From Deltaproteobacteria bacterium (lineage in GTDB: Bacteria > Desulfobacterota > Binatia > UBA9968 > JAJDTQ01), in the NCBI GenBank assembly GCA_028818755.1, contig JAPPNF010000096.1, forward strand, positions 1 to 56,787: 56,787 nucleotides of DNA, in the 5' to 3' direction. This document shows, one piece after another, positions 34,380 to 44,093 of this stretch. A program made the translations under genes and the position numbers. Position 1 is the stretch's first letter; every line of letters starts with the position of its first letter. The notes under the pieces were generated by a model, which saw only the letters and a program-made list of their open reading frames with translations, searched no databases and was not told the origin of the DNA.

Positions 34380-34925
34380 ATGGCAACCCCGTCCCTCACC
34401 GATTTCATAGCGGGAATTCACCGAAGCCCGTACATGGCTGTGCTGGTGGTCACCGGAGGCGGCACCCAGGCATTGGCGGACCTGTTCGCCGTGCCGGGGG
34501 CGTCCCGCACGGTGCTGGAAGCCCTGGTGCCCTACAGCGACCGTTCGATGCGCGAGTTCCTGGGTCACGAGCCGGAGCAGGCGGCGTCGGTGGAGACCGC
34601 GGCCGAGTTGGCGCGTAAGGCCCGCGAGCGGGCGCTGGCGCTCAGGCCGGGTGACGACGTGCCGGTGCTGGGCATCGCCTGCACGGCCGCGTTGCTGACG
34701 GATCGCCCCAGGAAGGGGGATCATCGCGCTCACGTGGCCATGTGCAGCGGCGAGTCCGTCGAGGTTCGTTCGGTCACGTTGGAAAAGAACGCCCGGACCC
34801 GGGAGGACGAGGAGCGTGTGGTGGCGGATCTGCTGCTGTCCGCCATGGGTCGGGCCTGCGGCCTGTCAGCGGCGCTGTGCGATCGGTTGTTGCCCAGGGA
34901 GCCCTTGCGGGTGCGGATGATCTGA
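34380..34925 (+). CDS. CinA-like (nicotinamide-nucleotide-amidase-related) protein
   Basis: This 181-residue protein resembles the C-terminal amidase domain of CinA. It has VVTGGGTQALADLFAVPGAS near the start, LVPYSDRSMREFLG, and a central GIACTAALLTDRPRKGDHRAHVA. In CinA the domain hydrolyses NMN to nicotinate mononucleotide; variants are also fused to nucleotidyltransferases. The catalytic Ser of CinA is not obvious here, so activity is uncertain. It follows the CoA-transferase by 18 bp. A 13-bp inverted repeat lies just downstream. Confidence 0.6.
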   Translation: MATPSLTDFIAGIHRSPYMAVLVVTGGGTQALADLFAVPGASRTVLEALVPYSDRSMREFLGHEPEQAASVETAAELARKARERALALRPGDDVPVLGIACTAALLTDRPRKGDHRAHVAMCSGESVEVRSVTLEKNARTREDEERVVADLLLSAMGRACGLSAALCDRLLPREPLRVRMI

Positions 34926-34957
34926 GACGCGCCTGAGACACTGTTCCAACGGGACCG

Positions 34958-34992
34958 GTGGCCTGTACCATCGTTAGTGTGGTACAGGCCAC
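34958..34992. promoter_or_regulatory. 13-bp perfect inverted repeat, possible operator or attenuator
   Basis: GTGGCCTGTACCA (34958-34970) and its exact complement (34980-34992) flank a 9-nt loop, 36 bp upstream of the alpha/beta-hydrolase start. A short direct repeat TGCATTGT-AG-TGCATTGT follows (from 34993). No T tract is present, so a regulatory site is more likely than a simple terminator. Confidence 0.5.
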
Positions 34993-35027
34993 TGCATTGT
35001 AGTGCATTGTCAACGGAGGATAGACAA

Positions 35028-35840
35028 ATGGAACGCGAAGTCACTGTAGACGGTCTCAGGATTCGTTATCTGGAGGAGGGGGAGGGGACGCCCGTGATCA
35101 TGCTGCACGGCGCCTCGCTGGGCTCGTCCGCGGACGTGTTCGAGCGTCACCTGGGCCCGTTGGCGGACGCCGGGTTCCGGGCGGTGGCGTACGACCAGCC
35201 GGGGTTCGGCCTGTCGGACGTCCCCGAGGACCACACTCTGGCCTACCGGGTCGGCTTCCTGCCGGAGTTCATGAGCGCCATCGGCGCCGACGAGGCCGCG
35301 CTCATCGGCCACTCCCAAGCCGGCGGCATCGTCGTCCAGACCGCCCTCGACCACCCCGATCGGGTAGCCAAGGTGCTGGTCGTGTGCAGCGGCAGCCTGC
35401 TGCAGGGACTGCCGGATTTTCCCCCTCCGGCCCACGCCAGCAGCGAGAGCACCGACGCGCCGCCGACGCTAGAGGACAGCCGGAAGCTCCTGGAATCGAA
35501 TCTCTACCACAAGGAACTCATCACTCCCGAGGTCCTGGAGAAGCGCCATAGCCTGAGCCTAGGCAGGAACCTCGAGGCGTTTCTGGAACGCCAGCGGGCG
35601 GTGGAACCCAAGAGGGAAGGCCCGCGGCTGTGGGAGCGGCTCATGGAAGTGCAACCGCCGCTGCTCCTGCTCTACGGCAAGCAGGACCGCAACCAGGCCG
35701 CCGAGAAGTGCGCAAGGCTCAAGGAGTTGATGCCCGAGCTCCAGCTCGAGGTCATCGACAAGGCCTGCCACATGCTCATGTGGGACGCGGGCGAGGTGTA
35801 CGACCGCAGGGCGGTCGCGTTCCTGAAGGAGGATTCCTGA
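35028..35840 (+). CDS. Alpha/beta hydrolase (C-C bond hydrolase or esterase type)
   Basis: This 270-residue alpha/beta-fold hydrolase has oxyanion-hole sequence MLHGAS (residues 25-30), the nucleophile elbow GHSQAG with S96, an acid in LLYGKQD and the catalytic His in KACHMLMWD near the C-terminus. It resembles meta-cleavage-product hydrolases and haloperoxidase-like esterases. The ATG at 35028 is preceded by GGAGGATAGAC. It is preceded by a long inverted repeat and followed by a GTAGGGGCGAC-type repeat and a convergent amidohydrolase gene, so it is probably a single-gene transcript. Substrate is unknown. Confidence 0.87.
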   Translation: MEREVTVDGLRIRYLEEGEGTPVIMLHGASLGSSADVFERHLGPLADAGFRAVAYDQPGFGLSDVPEDHTLAYRVGFLPEFMSAIGADEAALIGHSQAGGIVVQTALDHPDRVAKVLVVCSGSLLQGLPDFPPPAHASSESTDAPPTLEDSRKLLESNLYHKELITPEVLEKRHSLSLGRNLEAFLERQRAVEPKREGPRLWERLMEVQPPLLLLYGKQDRNQAAEKCARLKELMPELQLEVIDKACHMLMWDAGEVYDRRAVAFLKEDS

Positions 35841-35848
35841 ACAGCCGG

Positions 35849-35876
35849 GTAGGGGCGACTGGCCGGTCGCCCCTAC
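35849..35876. repeat. Palindromic repeat, 11-bp stem (GTAGGGGCGAC type)
   Basis: GTAGGGGCGAC and its exact complement flank a 6-nt loop, in the gap between convergent genes. It belongs to the same family as 10182-10206 and 40741-40765. Confidence 0.7.
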
Positions 35877-35927
35877 GAAGGTTGACGGGATCCAGCTCGG
35901 TGGTGTCTGCCATGGGGTGAACTCATC

Positions 35928-37001
35928 CTACAGCGCGTACAGCTCCACCGGGTTGTCGTAGAGGATGCGCGAGACGCTCTCGGGGGAGAGGAACTCGTGC
36001 CGCTGCAGCAATTGCAGCGCCTGGATCTCGGTGGAGGAGTCGGCGTGGCCGTAGTCGGTGCCCATTACCAGGCGGTCGTCGCCGACGTACTTGATGACGT
36101 GTTCCAGGTCGTCGTTCATCTGGGCGGCGACCCAGATGTTGTTGTCGGCGAGGATGCGCTCCTTGAATTTCCCGCCGCGCCGTTCCACCCGGCGCCGGAG
36201 ATCGTTGATCAGGTAGGGAAGCCAACCCGCGCTCAGCTCGATGATGCCCCAGCGCAGCTTGGGGAAGCGGTCGGGCAGGCTCGACATGATCAGCAGGTGG
36301 AACGCGCCCAGCCCCACGAACTTGTTGCGTTGGTAGCCGCAATGGGGCTGCCCCCAGATCCGGTCCATGTCCGGGCTGTTGGTGCCCGAGTGGATGCACA
36401 CGGGGATGTCGAGGTCGCTGGCCTCCTCGTAGAGTGGGAAGAAGTCGGGGTCGTTGATCAGCCGGTTGCGGTAGTCCAGCCCCGAGATGTTCACCGCCAC
36501 CGCGCCGTGGTCACGGGCGAACCGTATCTGCCTCCGCGCCTCGGGGATGTCGCTCAGGGACGCCACGCAGGCCCAGCGGAACCGGCCGTGGCCGCGTGAA
36601 TGGATGTCGGCCATCCAGCGGTTGTAGCTCCAGCACAGCGCGTTCTCCACCGCCGGGCGGTCCGTGAGCGGGTGCACCCACAGGGTCGGGAACAGCACCT
36701 GTAGGTCGGTGCCGAGCTCGTCCATGTGCGCGATCCGTGCATCCACGTCGAGCATGTACTTGGCCTTGACGTCCAGCGGCACGTTGCCGATGAAGGTGCC
36801 GGTGATGGCGTCGCTCCGGGCGCCGCCCCCGGGCCACGGAGTGCCCACCTTGTTGCCGCCGATGACCCAGCTCTTGAGGGTCTCCCCGGTTTCCAGTTTC
36901 TCGTAAACCACGCCGGGCTTGTACTCCCGCTCGGCGGGGGTGAGGTACTCCCAGGTCTCGTCTATTTCCACCACGTGGGCGTCGGCGTCGATGATAGGCA
37001 T
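35928..37001 (-). CDS. Amidohydrolase-2 family protein (DADAH subtype)
   Basis: This 357-residue amidohydrolase-2 member begins MPIIDADAHVVEIDETWEYL and has VCIHSG and MGTDYGHADSS as metal-binding regions. It is a paralogue of 15669-16715, with the same N-terminal D-x-H in place of H-x-H. GGAGGAAACC precedes the ATG at 37001; the frame runs further upstream (to 37085) without family similarity. It is convergent with the alpha/beta-hydrolase gene and divergent from a small lipoprotein gene. Related enzymes decarboxylate aromatic acids or hydrolyse lactones and amides; the reaction here is not known. Confidence 0.87.
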   Translation of the reverse strand: MPIIDADAHVVEIDETWEYLTPAEREYKPGVVYEKLETGETLKSWVIGGNKVGTPWPGGGARSDAITGTFIGNVPLDVKAKYMLDVDARIAHMDELGTDLQVLFPTLWVHPLTDRPAVENALCWSYNRWMADIHSRGHGRFRWACVASLSDIPEARRQIRFARDHGAVAVNISGLDYRNRLINDPDFFPLYEEASDLDIPVCIHSGTNSPDMDRIWGQPHCGYQRNKFVGLGAFHLLIMSSLPDRFPKLRWGIIELSAGWLPYLINDLRRRVERRGGKFKERILADNNIWVAAQMNDDLEHVIKYVGDDRLVMGTDYGHADSSTEIQALQLLQRHEFLSPESVSRILYDNPVELYAL

Positions 37002-37108
37002 GGTTTCCTCCCGGCTTCCGGATTTGGCCCATGAAGGGATGCGCGATGCGGCGTTCAGTTCGCCACAATCACGGGTTCCTGTCAAATTAGACGGAGGTTT
37101 CAGTCTCC

Positions 37109-37135
37109 GTCATTCCCGCGGAAGCGGGAATCCAG
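37109..37135. repeat. REP-like element (GTCATTCCCGCGGAAGC type)
   Basis: A 27-bp copy of the dispersed family with a perfect hairpin core (TTCCCGC/GCGGGAA), in the divergent gap between the amidohydrolase and lipoprotein genes. Confidence 0.75.
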
Positions 37136-37176
37136 AAGCAGCGGGGCGGGAACGGCGGTGCCGGGAGGTGTATTCC

Positions 37177-37428
37177 ATGACGTCAAGTTTCGAGACGGTC
37201 CGAAGAATGTTGGTCCACGTAGCATTGGCGGTGATGCTGACGCTGCCGCTGGCGGGCTGCGGCGACGGAGCGGAGGAGGTGTTCGAGACCGCGCAGTTCG
37301 AGGAGGTGCAGAACAACCGGGAGCACGCGCGCAAGCTCTACAACCGCATCCTCCGAGACTACCCGGACAGCCCCTTCGCAGCAAAGGCCAGGGAGCGGCT
37401 GGCGGCGTTGGATCGGGAAACGCGATAG
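37177..37428 (+). CDS. Small lipoprotein with a TPR-like helix pair
   Basis: This 83-residue protein starts with a signal peptide ending in the lipobox LPLAGC (Cys at about residue 27), so it should be lipid-anchored. The mature part, about 57 residues, contains NNREHARKLYNRILRDYPDSPFAAKARERL, which matches one TPR-type repeat as in BamD/YbgF proteins. GGGAGG lies upstream of the ATG. It precedes another envelope-protein gene by 72 bp on the same strand. A scaffold role in the envelope is inferred only from the repeat. Confidence 0.7.
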   Translation: MTSSFETVRRMLVHVALAVMLTLPLAGCGDGAEEVFETAQFEEVQNNREHARKLYNRILRDYPDSPFAAKARERLAALDRETR

Positions 37429-37500
37429 CATTCGGTCGAATTGATTGTGGGCGGGTCCGCTCGGGAGTATACTTGGACGCACTCACATGGGGGTGATGCC

Positions 37501-38085
37501 ATGAAACGAGATATCATCGTTTCCGCGGTCCCGGTTTTGTTGGCGCTGTGGATGGCCCCGGCGTGGGCCGTCGCTCCGTCACCCGATGCGCTGTTGTCGG
37601 ACGGCGACCGCCGGCACCAGGAGCAGGCGGTTCAGAACGCTCTCGAGTTCAACAGGACCGGCGAGGCCGAGTACTGGGAGAACCCGGAGACCAGCCACCA
37701 CGGCCGCGTCACGCCTACGCTCACCTACCGCAACTCGACGGGCCAGGATTGCCGCAAGTTCGAACGGGAGCTCACCATCGACGGCAGGGAGGCCGAAGCC
37801 AGGAGCACGCGCTGCCGCACGGCGGCCGGGGTCTGGCTGCGACCGGTTGCGCCGAAGCCGGTCTACACCCGCCGGCATGATGACCCTTGGCGCCACTACC
37901 CCTACTACGGTTCCTACTGGTACTACCCGCCGGTGTCCGTGCACCTGTTCTACGAGTTCAGCCGTCACCGCCACAAGATCGACCGTCACCGGCGTCACCA
38001 TCGCCACAAGTGGCACCGTCGTCACGGGCACCGTCATGACCGGTCCGATCGCCGTCACCGGCCGCACCGCCGTCACCGGCGGTAA
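37501..38085 (+). CDS. Surface-antigen-like exported protein with a His/Arg-rich tail
   Basis: This 194-residue protein has a signal peptide (cleavage probably after AWA, about residue 23). A domain at about residues 40-115 includes NALEFNRTGEAEYWENPET and CRKFERELTIDGREAEA, like RT0821/Lpp0805-family (17-kDa-antigen-type) surface proteins. A Tyr/Pro-rich stretch follows (HYPYYGSYWYYPP). The last 41 residues hold 13 His and 17 Arg, which could bind metal or anionic polymers. The tail is encoded by low-complexity GTCACCG-type repeats, so its length may vary between strains. Two cysteines in the domain may form a disulfide. Function is unknown. Confidence 0.68.
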   Translation: MKRDIIVSAVPVLLALWMAPAWAVAPSPDALLSDGDRRHQEQAVQNALEFNRTGEAEYWENPETSHHGRVTPTLTYRNSTGQDCRKFERELTIDGREAEARSTRCRTAAGVWLRPVAPKPVYTRRHDDPWRHYPYYGSYWYYPPVSVHLFYEFSRHRHKIDRHRRHHRHKWHRRHGHRHDRSDRRHRPHRRHRR

Positions 38086-38088
38086 TCA

Positions 38089-38164
38089 GCAGGTCGGGTT
38101 CGCCGAAGGCGTAACCCGACTTCACATGTCCCTTGTCGGATTACGCTTCGCGAATCCCACCTGC
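38089..38164. repeat. Imperfect palindromic repeat (GCAGGTCGGGTTCGCC/GATTACGCTTCGCG)
   Basis: Two imperfectly complementary arms, 38089-38120 and 38135-38164, lie in the gap between the surface-protein gene and the convergent methyltransferase gene. This is a separate repeat type from the other families in the window and appears once. Confidence 0.6.
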
Positions 38165-38232
38165 AAACTCCGAGGCTACGGGCTGGAGGTCAGACGGACG
38201 GCTGGCACCGCGACGATTCACCGGACAGGACA

Positions 38233-38886
38233 CTAGCGGGCCGCGGCACGGTTTCCGAGCACTGCGTAAAGCGGGTCACCCCGGAAGTCCTCCGGGACGG
38301 GCGTGAGCGACCTTACGTTGTCCCAGTTCCCGGCCGCGGTAAGGTAGGATTCCACGAGCTGCTGTTGTGCCGGGCCGGTCAGACGATGCCAGATGGCCAC
38401 GGCCTTGGTGGGGAAGCAGCGGTTGGAGAAGGTGATGACCAGCGGGCCGCCCGGCGCCAGCACCCGCCCGATATCGCGGATCACCTGCACCGGCTTGACC
38501 AGGTAGTCCACGGAAACGCAGATGCACGCGGCGTCGAACTCGCCGTCGCCGTAGGGCAGGGAAGGCTCGTCGTTGAGGTTGTGGACCGTGTAGGCGTGGA
38601 GGCGGGGATTGGCCTTCAATTCCTGCTCGTTCATGCCCAGCCCCACCACTTTCCTGAAGCTCGTCTCCGGCGGCAGATGGCTGATCCAACTGCTCATCAG
38701 GTCCAGGACCGCGCCGCCGGCCGGCAGCGTTTCCCGGTAAAGTTGGGTGACCGCGGCGATGGCGCGGTCATCGATATGGGTCACCAGCCGGGGCTCGAGG
38801 TAGAACTCTTCGTCAGGGGACTCGTCCATGCGGGCGAACGCTTGCGGCGGTAGCGGGTGGGTGATCATGTTATAGGGAAGTTGCAT
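38233..38886 (-). CDS. Class I SAM-dependent methyltransferase
   Basis: This 217-residue protein has a recognisable methyltransferase-11 core: GGAVLDLMSSWISHLP (motif I region, though the usual GxGxG is replaced), VVGLGMNEQELKANP, YGDGEFDAACICVSVDYL and VLAPGGPLVITFSNRCFP. Only the last two are close to consensus, so the SAM pocket is divergent. The N-terminus is helical. It is divergent from ettA, and repeats lie on both sides. The substrate is unknown. Confidence 0.8.
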   Translation of the reverse strand: MQLPYNMITHPLPPQAFARMDESPDEEFYLEPRLVTHIDDRAIAAVTQLYRETLPAGGAVLDLMSSWISHLPPETSFRKVVGLGMNEQELKANPRLHAYTVHNLNDEPSLPYGDGEFDAACICVSVDYLVKPVQVIRDIGRVLAPGGPLVITFSNRCFPTKAVAIWHRLTGPAQQQLVESYLTAAGNWDNVRSLTPVPEDFRGDPLYAVLGNRAAAR

Positions 38887-38935
38887 CGCGCCCTTCGGCT
38901 TCGCTCGGCTGTGCCGAGCTACGCTCAGGGCGAAC
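38884..38935. repeat. Dispersed repeat related to the 1191-1239 and 52837-52955 family
   Basis: GCCCTTCGGCTTCGCTCGGC...GCTACGCTCAGGGCGAACGG, with a small internal hairpin (CTCGGC/GCCGAG). It overlaps the first codon of the methyltransferase gene and fills part of the divergent gap to ettA. Confidence 0.55.
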
Positions 38936-39029
38936 GGGCAAGGTTCGCGGCGGGCGTCCAGTGTCCCGCGGCTCGCATGTATAGTAGGGTTGCCGCGCGC
39001 GCTTTACAAACCCGGCGGCGGGAGGGGAA

Positions 39030-40715
<1,686 letters not shown>

Positions 40716-40740
40716 GGCGGGTCGCCCTAGCTGGTACGCA

Positions 40741-40765
40741 CGGGGCGACCGCCGGTCGCCCCTAC
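40741..40765. repeat. Palindromic repeat (GGGGCGACC/GGTCGCCCC)
   Basis: CGGGGCGACCGCCGGTCGCC and the following CCTAC lie between the convergent ettA and GMC oxidoreductase genes. It is a member of the family at 10182 and 35849 and could act as a transcription stop in either direction. Confidence 0.65.
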
Positions 40766-40787
40766 AATCGCCCCCACCCGTCTGCCT

Positions 40788-42305
40788 TTAGCCGCCCGCC
40801 GCCTTCACGAAATCCGACAGCCGTTCCCCGATCATAATGCACGTGACGTTGGTGTTGGCGTGCACCACCGTCGGCATGATGGAGGCGTCCGCCACCCACA
40901 GGTTGTCCATGCCGTGCACCTTGAGGTTCTGATCCACCACCGCCTCCGGGTTGGACGCCGGGGCCATGAGGCAGGTGCCGACGCCGTGGTGGTAGCTGTC
41001 GTAGGTGGCCTTGGCGAATTTTACCCAGTCCTCGCCGGGACCGGGGGTGAGGAGGTCGCCGTAGAGCTCGCGCATGGGCGGGGTTTCGGTGATCTCCTTG
41101 ATGAACTCCATGGCCCTGGTCATGGATTCGATGTCCTGCGGGTCCTCCAGCATGGCGGATTCGATAATCGGAAACTCCCGTGGGTCGCTGCTCTGGAGGT
41201 ACAGGCGGCCGCGGCTCATCTGCTCCAGCAGCGACGCCGACAGCGGGATGGTGGGCTTGATGCCCTCGATCTGGGTCGGCGGCCTGAGCGAGATGTGGAA
41301 GTTGGAGCAGTCCCGGTCCGCGTGGCTCTTGTAGATGTAGCGGATGCGCGGGATGATCCAGTCGGCGTCGAACTCCTCCTTGCACTCGAAGGTCATGAAC
41401 ACCACCGCGTGGTCCTGGTAGTTCTCGCCAACGCCGGGCATGTGCCTGACAACCTCGATGCCCACCTTCTCGAGGTCCTGGGCCCGACCGATGCCCGACA
41501 GCATGAGGAGCTGGGCCGAGTAGTAGACGCCGGCGCTCACCACCACCTGGTTGCCGGAAACGGTCTCCTGGCGGCCGTCCTTCTCATAGCGCACGCCGGT
41601 GACGCGGTTGCCCTCGATATCCAGCCTGGTGACCAGGGCCTCGGCGACGATGGTGAGGTTGTCACGGCCGCGGGCGGGGTTGAGGTACGCCACCACCGTG
41701 GACTGGCGCTTGCCGTCCTTGATGCTGAAGGGCGGGTGCCCGACGCCCTCGGGGTCGGGGATGTTTGTGTCCTCCAGCAACGGCAGGCCCTTCTGCTGGC
41801 CCGCCTCGATGAAGGCTTGCACCGGGTCGGCGGCGCCGGGAGTATCGAACGTGAAGGGGCGCTTCACGTAGAGCGGGCCGTCGTTGCCGTGGAGTGGGCT
41901 GTCCGGGAAGTCCTGGTCCGATTCCAGCCTCTTGAGCACCGGCAGCACCTTCTCCCAGGACCAGTCGGGGTTGCCGGCCGCCACCCAGTTGTCCATGTCG
42001 GCCTTCATGGGCCGGGGCGCGGCCATGACGTTCACCGACGAGCCGCCGCCCATGATCCTGCCGGCGAGCTTGTAGCAGATGCTGCCGTCGAGGTCGCGCG
42101 GGCTGGGGTACATCGCCAGGTAGTCGGTCTCCAGCAAGAGGCGCACCTGGTTCTGGGCCTCGGCCACCATCTCGGGAATGGGCTGGGGATCCGGCCCGGC
42201 CTCCAGCAGCAGCACCTTGCGCCGGGGATCCTCGGAGAGGCGGCTGGCCGCGGCGCAGCCCGCCGAGCCTCCGCCGATGATGATGACGTCGTAGTGATCG
42301 GCCAT
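40788..42305 (-). CDS. GMC-family FAD-dependent oxidoreductase
   Basis: This 505-residue flavoenzyme has the N-terminal FAD motif YDVIIIGGGSAGCAAASRLSED (dinucleotide-binding GxGxxG), GGGSSVNVMAAPRP typical of choline-dehydrogenase-like GMC enzymes, and a C-terminal catalytic region with YHHGVGTCLMAP (active His) followed by DASIMPTVVHANT. It oxidises alcohols, often to aldehydes. The ATG at 42305 gives the normal N-terminus; upstream in-frame starts add unrelated residues. It is downstream of the CoxG-like gene on the same strand (116 bp), with a repeat between. Substrate is unknown. Confidence 0.92.
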   Translation of the reverse strand: MADHYDVIIIGGGSAGCAAASRLSEDPRRKVLLLEAGPDPQPIPEMVAEAQNQVRLLLETDYLAMYPSPRDLDGSICYKLAGRIMGGGSSVNVMAAPRPMKADMDNWVAAGNPDWSWEKVLPVLKRLESDQDFPDSPLHGNDGPLYVKRPFTFDTPGAADPVQAFIEAGQQKGLPLLEDTNIPDPEGVGHPPFSIKDGKRQSTVVAYLNPARGRDNLTIVAEALVTRLDIEGNRVTGVRYEKDGRQETVSGNQVVVSAGVYYSAQLLMLSGIGRAQDLEKVGIEVVRHMPGVGENYQDHAVVFMTFECKEEFDADWIIPRIRYIYKSHADRDCSNFHISLRPPTQIEGIKPTIPLSASLLEQMSRGRLYLQSSDPREFPIIESAMLEDPQDIESMTRAMEFIKEITETPPMRELYGDLLTPGPGEDWVKFAKATYDSYHHGVGTCLMAPASNPEAVVDQNLKVHGMDNLWVADASIMPTVVHANTNVTCIMIGERLSDFVKAAGG

Positions 42306-42382
42306 GAGAAAATGCCCTTTCGTTGTGGTGCGCGGCTCCAGGAGCCCGCGCCGCGGGAACAATCCGCCAACAGTACGTCGCA

Positions 42383-42405
42383 GGGATGGGTTTCAAACCC
42401 GCCCG
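42383..42405. repeat. Short palindromic repeat (GGGTTTCAAACCC core)
   Basis: GGGATGGGTTTCAAACCCGC lies between the CoxG-like and GMC genes. It matches the family at 11654-11680 and 30364-30389. Confidence 0.6.
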
Positions 42406-42421
42406 TGTCCGGTATCGGCTT

Positions 42422-42883
42422 CTACGTCTTGGCGGCCTCGTCGTCCAGCGCCTTGCTCAGGCGCTTGCGGAACTCTTCCAGGATGAGCGAGGTGGTGGCG
42501 CGCAGGATCATGTCGCCGACGATGGCCAAGCGCCCGTTAATCTCTACCGACGCCTTGTACTGGAGCTCGGTGCAGTTCTCCCGGGGCTCATCCATACGGG
42601 CGTCCACGCCGGCGACCACCGTGCTCTTGGTGACGGAGTCGTTGCCGTCGATGCGCACGGTCAGGGACTCCTTGGGATTGCTGTCGGTGATGGTGGAGCG
42701 GAAACTGAACTTCCCCGACATGGGCCCCACCTTGGCGCTGATGACGCCGTCGAAGGTGGTTTCGTCGACCTTGTCGATGGAGTCGAGACCGGGCATGCAG
42801 GCGGAAAACTTGTCGATGTCCAGCACGAAGTCCCACACGGCGTCCCTGGGGTGCTCCACGGTAATGGTGCCCTCGAAATTCAT
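42422..42883 (-). CDS. CoxG-like SRPBCC-domain protein
   Basis: This 153-residue protein matches the CO-dehydrogenase subunit G (SRPBCC) family: MNFEGTITVEHPRDAVWDFV at the start, then CMPGLDSIDKVDE and AKVGPMSGKFSFR, with a C-terminal helix. CoxG proteins assist assembly or membrane attachment of molybdenum hydroxylases. The only such enzyme in the window is the CoxM/S/L-type set at 10.7-14.6 kb, 28 kb away, so a functional link is possible but not shown. It precedes the GMC oxidoreductase gene on the minus strand. Confidence 0.85.
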   Translation of the reverse strand: MNFEGTITVEHPRDAVWDFVLDIDKFSACMPGLDSIDKVDETTFDGVISAKVGPMSGKFSFRSTITDSNPKESLTVRIDGNDSVTKSTVVAGVDARMDEPRENCTELQYKASVEINGRLAIVGDMILRATTSLILEEFRKRLSKALDDEAAKT

Positions 42884-42960
42884 GGCGACTCCCGGCGGCG
42901 AGTTGAGTTGGGAGGGGTATAGCGGTTTCGGTTCTGCCGATCAACCGCACTTCCCTCTCC

Positions 42961-42987
42961 GTCCTTCCCGCTCAAGCGGGAATCCAG
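42961..42987. repeat. REP-like element (GTCCTTCCCGCTCAAGC type)
   Basis: A 27-bp copy of the dispersed REP-like family in the 169-bp divergent gap between the CoxG-like and DMT transporter genes, with hairpin core TTCCCGCT/AGCGGGAA. Confidence 0.75.
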
Positions 42988-43052
42988 GAGCGGTGGGCGG
43001 GGGAGGCCCGCTGTGGTTACGAATCCGGCCCGGCGTGCTACATCTAACCGTC

Positions 43053-43940
43053 ATGGACATCGCCATCGTCTACGCCCTGGGGACGGCGTTCTTCCTGGCG
43101 TTGCGGGACATCTTCGGCCGCATGGCCACCCACGACATCGATCCGGTGCTGGGAACGGCGGCGACGGCGTTCACCGGCTTGGTGGTGCTGACTGTCGCCG
43201 CCTTGCTGAACGGCGACCTCCACGCGGGTTTTCCGGGCTGGGGATGGCCTTTGTTCATGATCGGGCTGGCCGGGATCCTGCGCATCACCGTGGGCCGCAC
43301 CACGCTGTTCACCGCCATCAAGTACATCGGCGCGGCGCGTTCGAGCAGCTTCAGCGCCACCAACGTGTTCTTCGCCATGTTTATCGGCGTGGTCTTCCTG
43401 GCCGAGAACCTGACCTATCTCCTGACGGCCGGGGCCGTTCTGGTAGTGGGCGGTTGCGTGCTGGTGGCCATGAGCCGCGTCCAGGGCGCTGCCAGCCAGA
43501 CATGGAAGCGATACGTCGCCGGTATGGCCTTCGCCCTGGGCAGCGCCCTTGCCATGGCCGTGTCCGCCGCCCTGACCCGGGTGGTGGTGCACGAGTTCTC
43601 GTCGCCCCTCGGCGCCAACTTCTACGCCAGCCTCATCGCGCTGCCGAGCTTCCTGCCCGCCATGTCGAATCGTCCGATACGGAGCGTCGCAGACTGGACC
43701 TCCCGGCACTGGCGCTACATCTGGCTGGTGGGGCTGGTGTCCGCCATCGGCACGACCTGCGGTTACTTCGCGCTCAAGTATGCTCCCGTAGTGGTGGTGC
43801 AGCCCATCGCGCAGTCGCGGCCGCTCTTCGTGTTGCTGGTGTCGTGGGTCTTTCTGCAGGCCCACGAGTCGATCAACTGGAAGGTCGCCGCGGGCGCCGT
43901 TGCCATCGTGCTCGGCACCGCGCTGCTGATCGTGAAGTGA
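43053..43940 (+). CDS. EamA/DMT-superfamily transporter
   Basis: This 295-residue membrane protein has about ten helices in two EamA repeats, each containing a helix-end pattern typical of the drug/metabolite superfamily: YIGAARSSSFSATNVFFAMFIG in the first and YAPVVVVQPIAQSRPLFVLL in the second. It is probably an exporter of a small metabolite. The ATG at 43053 is the first that gives a normal N-terminus. It is followed 153 bp later by the msrB gene on the same strand. Substrate is unknown. Confidence 0.85.
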   Translation: MDIAIVYALGTAFFLALRDIFGRMATHDIDPVLGTAATAFTGLVVLTVAALLNGDLHAGFPGWGWPLFMIGLAGILRITVGRTTLFTAIKYIGAARSSSFSATNVFFAMFIGVVFLAENLTYLLTAGAVLVVGGCVLVAMSRVQGAASQTWKRYVAGMAFALGSALAMAVSAALTRVVVHEFSSPLGANFYASLIALPSFLPAMSNRPIRSVADWTSRHWRYIWLVGLVSAIGTTCGYFALKYAPVVVVQPIAQSRPLFVLLVSWVFLQAHESINWKVAAGAVAIVLGTALLIVK

Positions 43941-44093
43941 GCCGGGGTCGGGTTCGCTTTCTTGACGACAAAAGCCTATATGGTTAGGAGCTTCGCTTTG
44001 AATCCATGTGCCGCAAGAATCCTCCGCGCTTTCGGAAAACTGTTTGCGAGACACGATTCCGGCACCGTCATACCCTCGGGAGGTCCGCGTCCG

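Noticed and set aside
40860..43052. Long N-terminal extension of the DMT transporter frame
   Set aside because: The open frame is antisense to the GMC and CoxG-like genes; the transporter begins at 43053.
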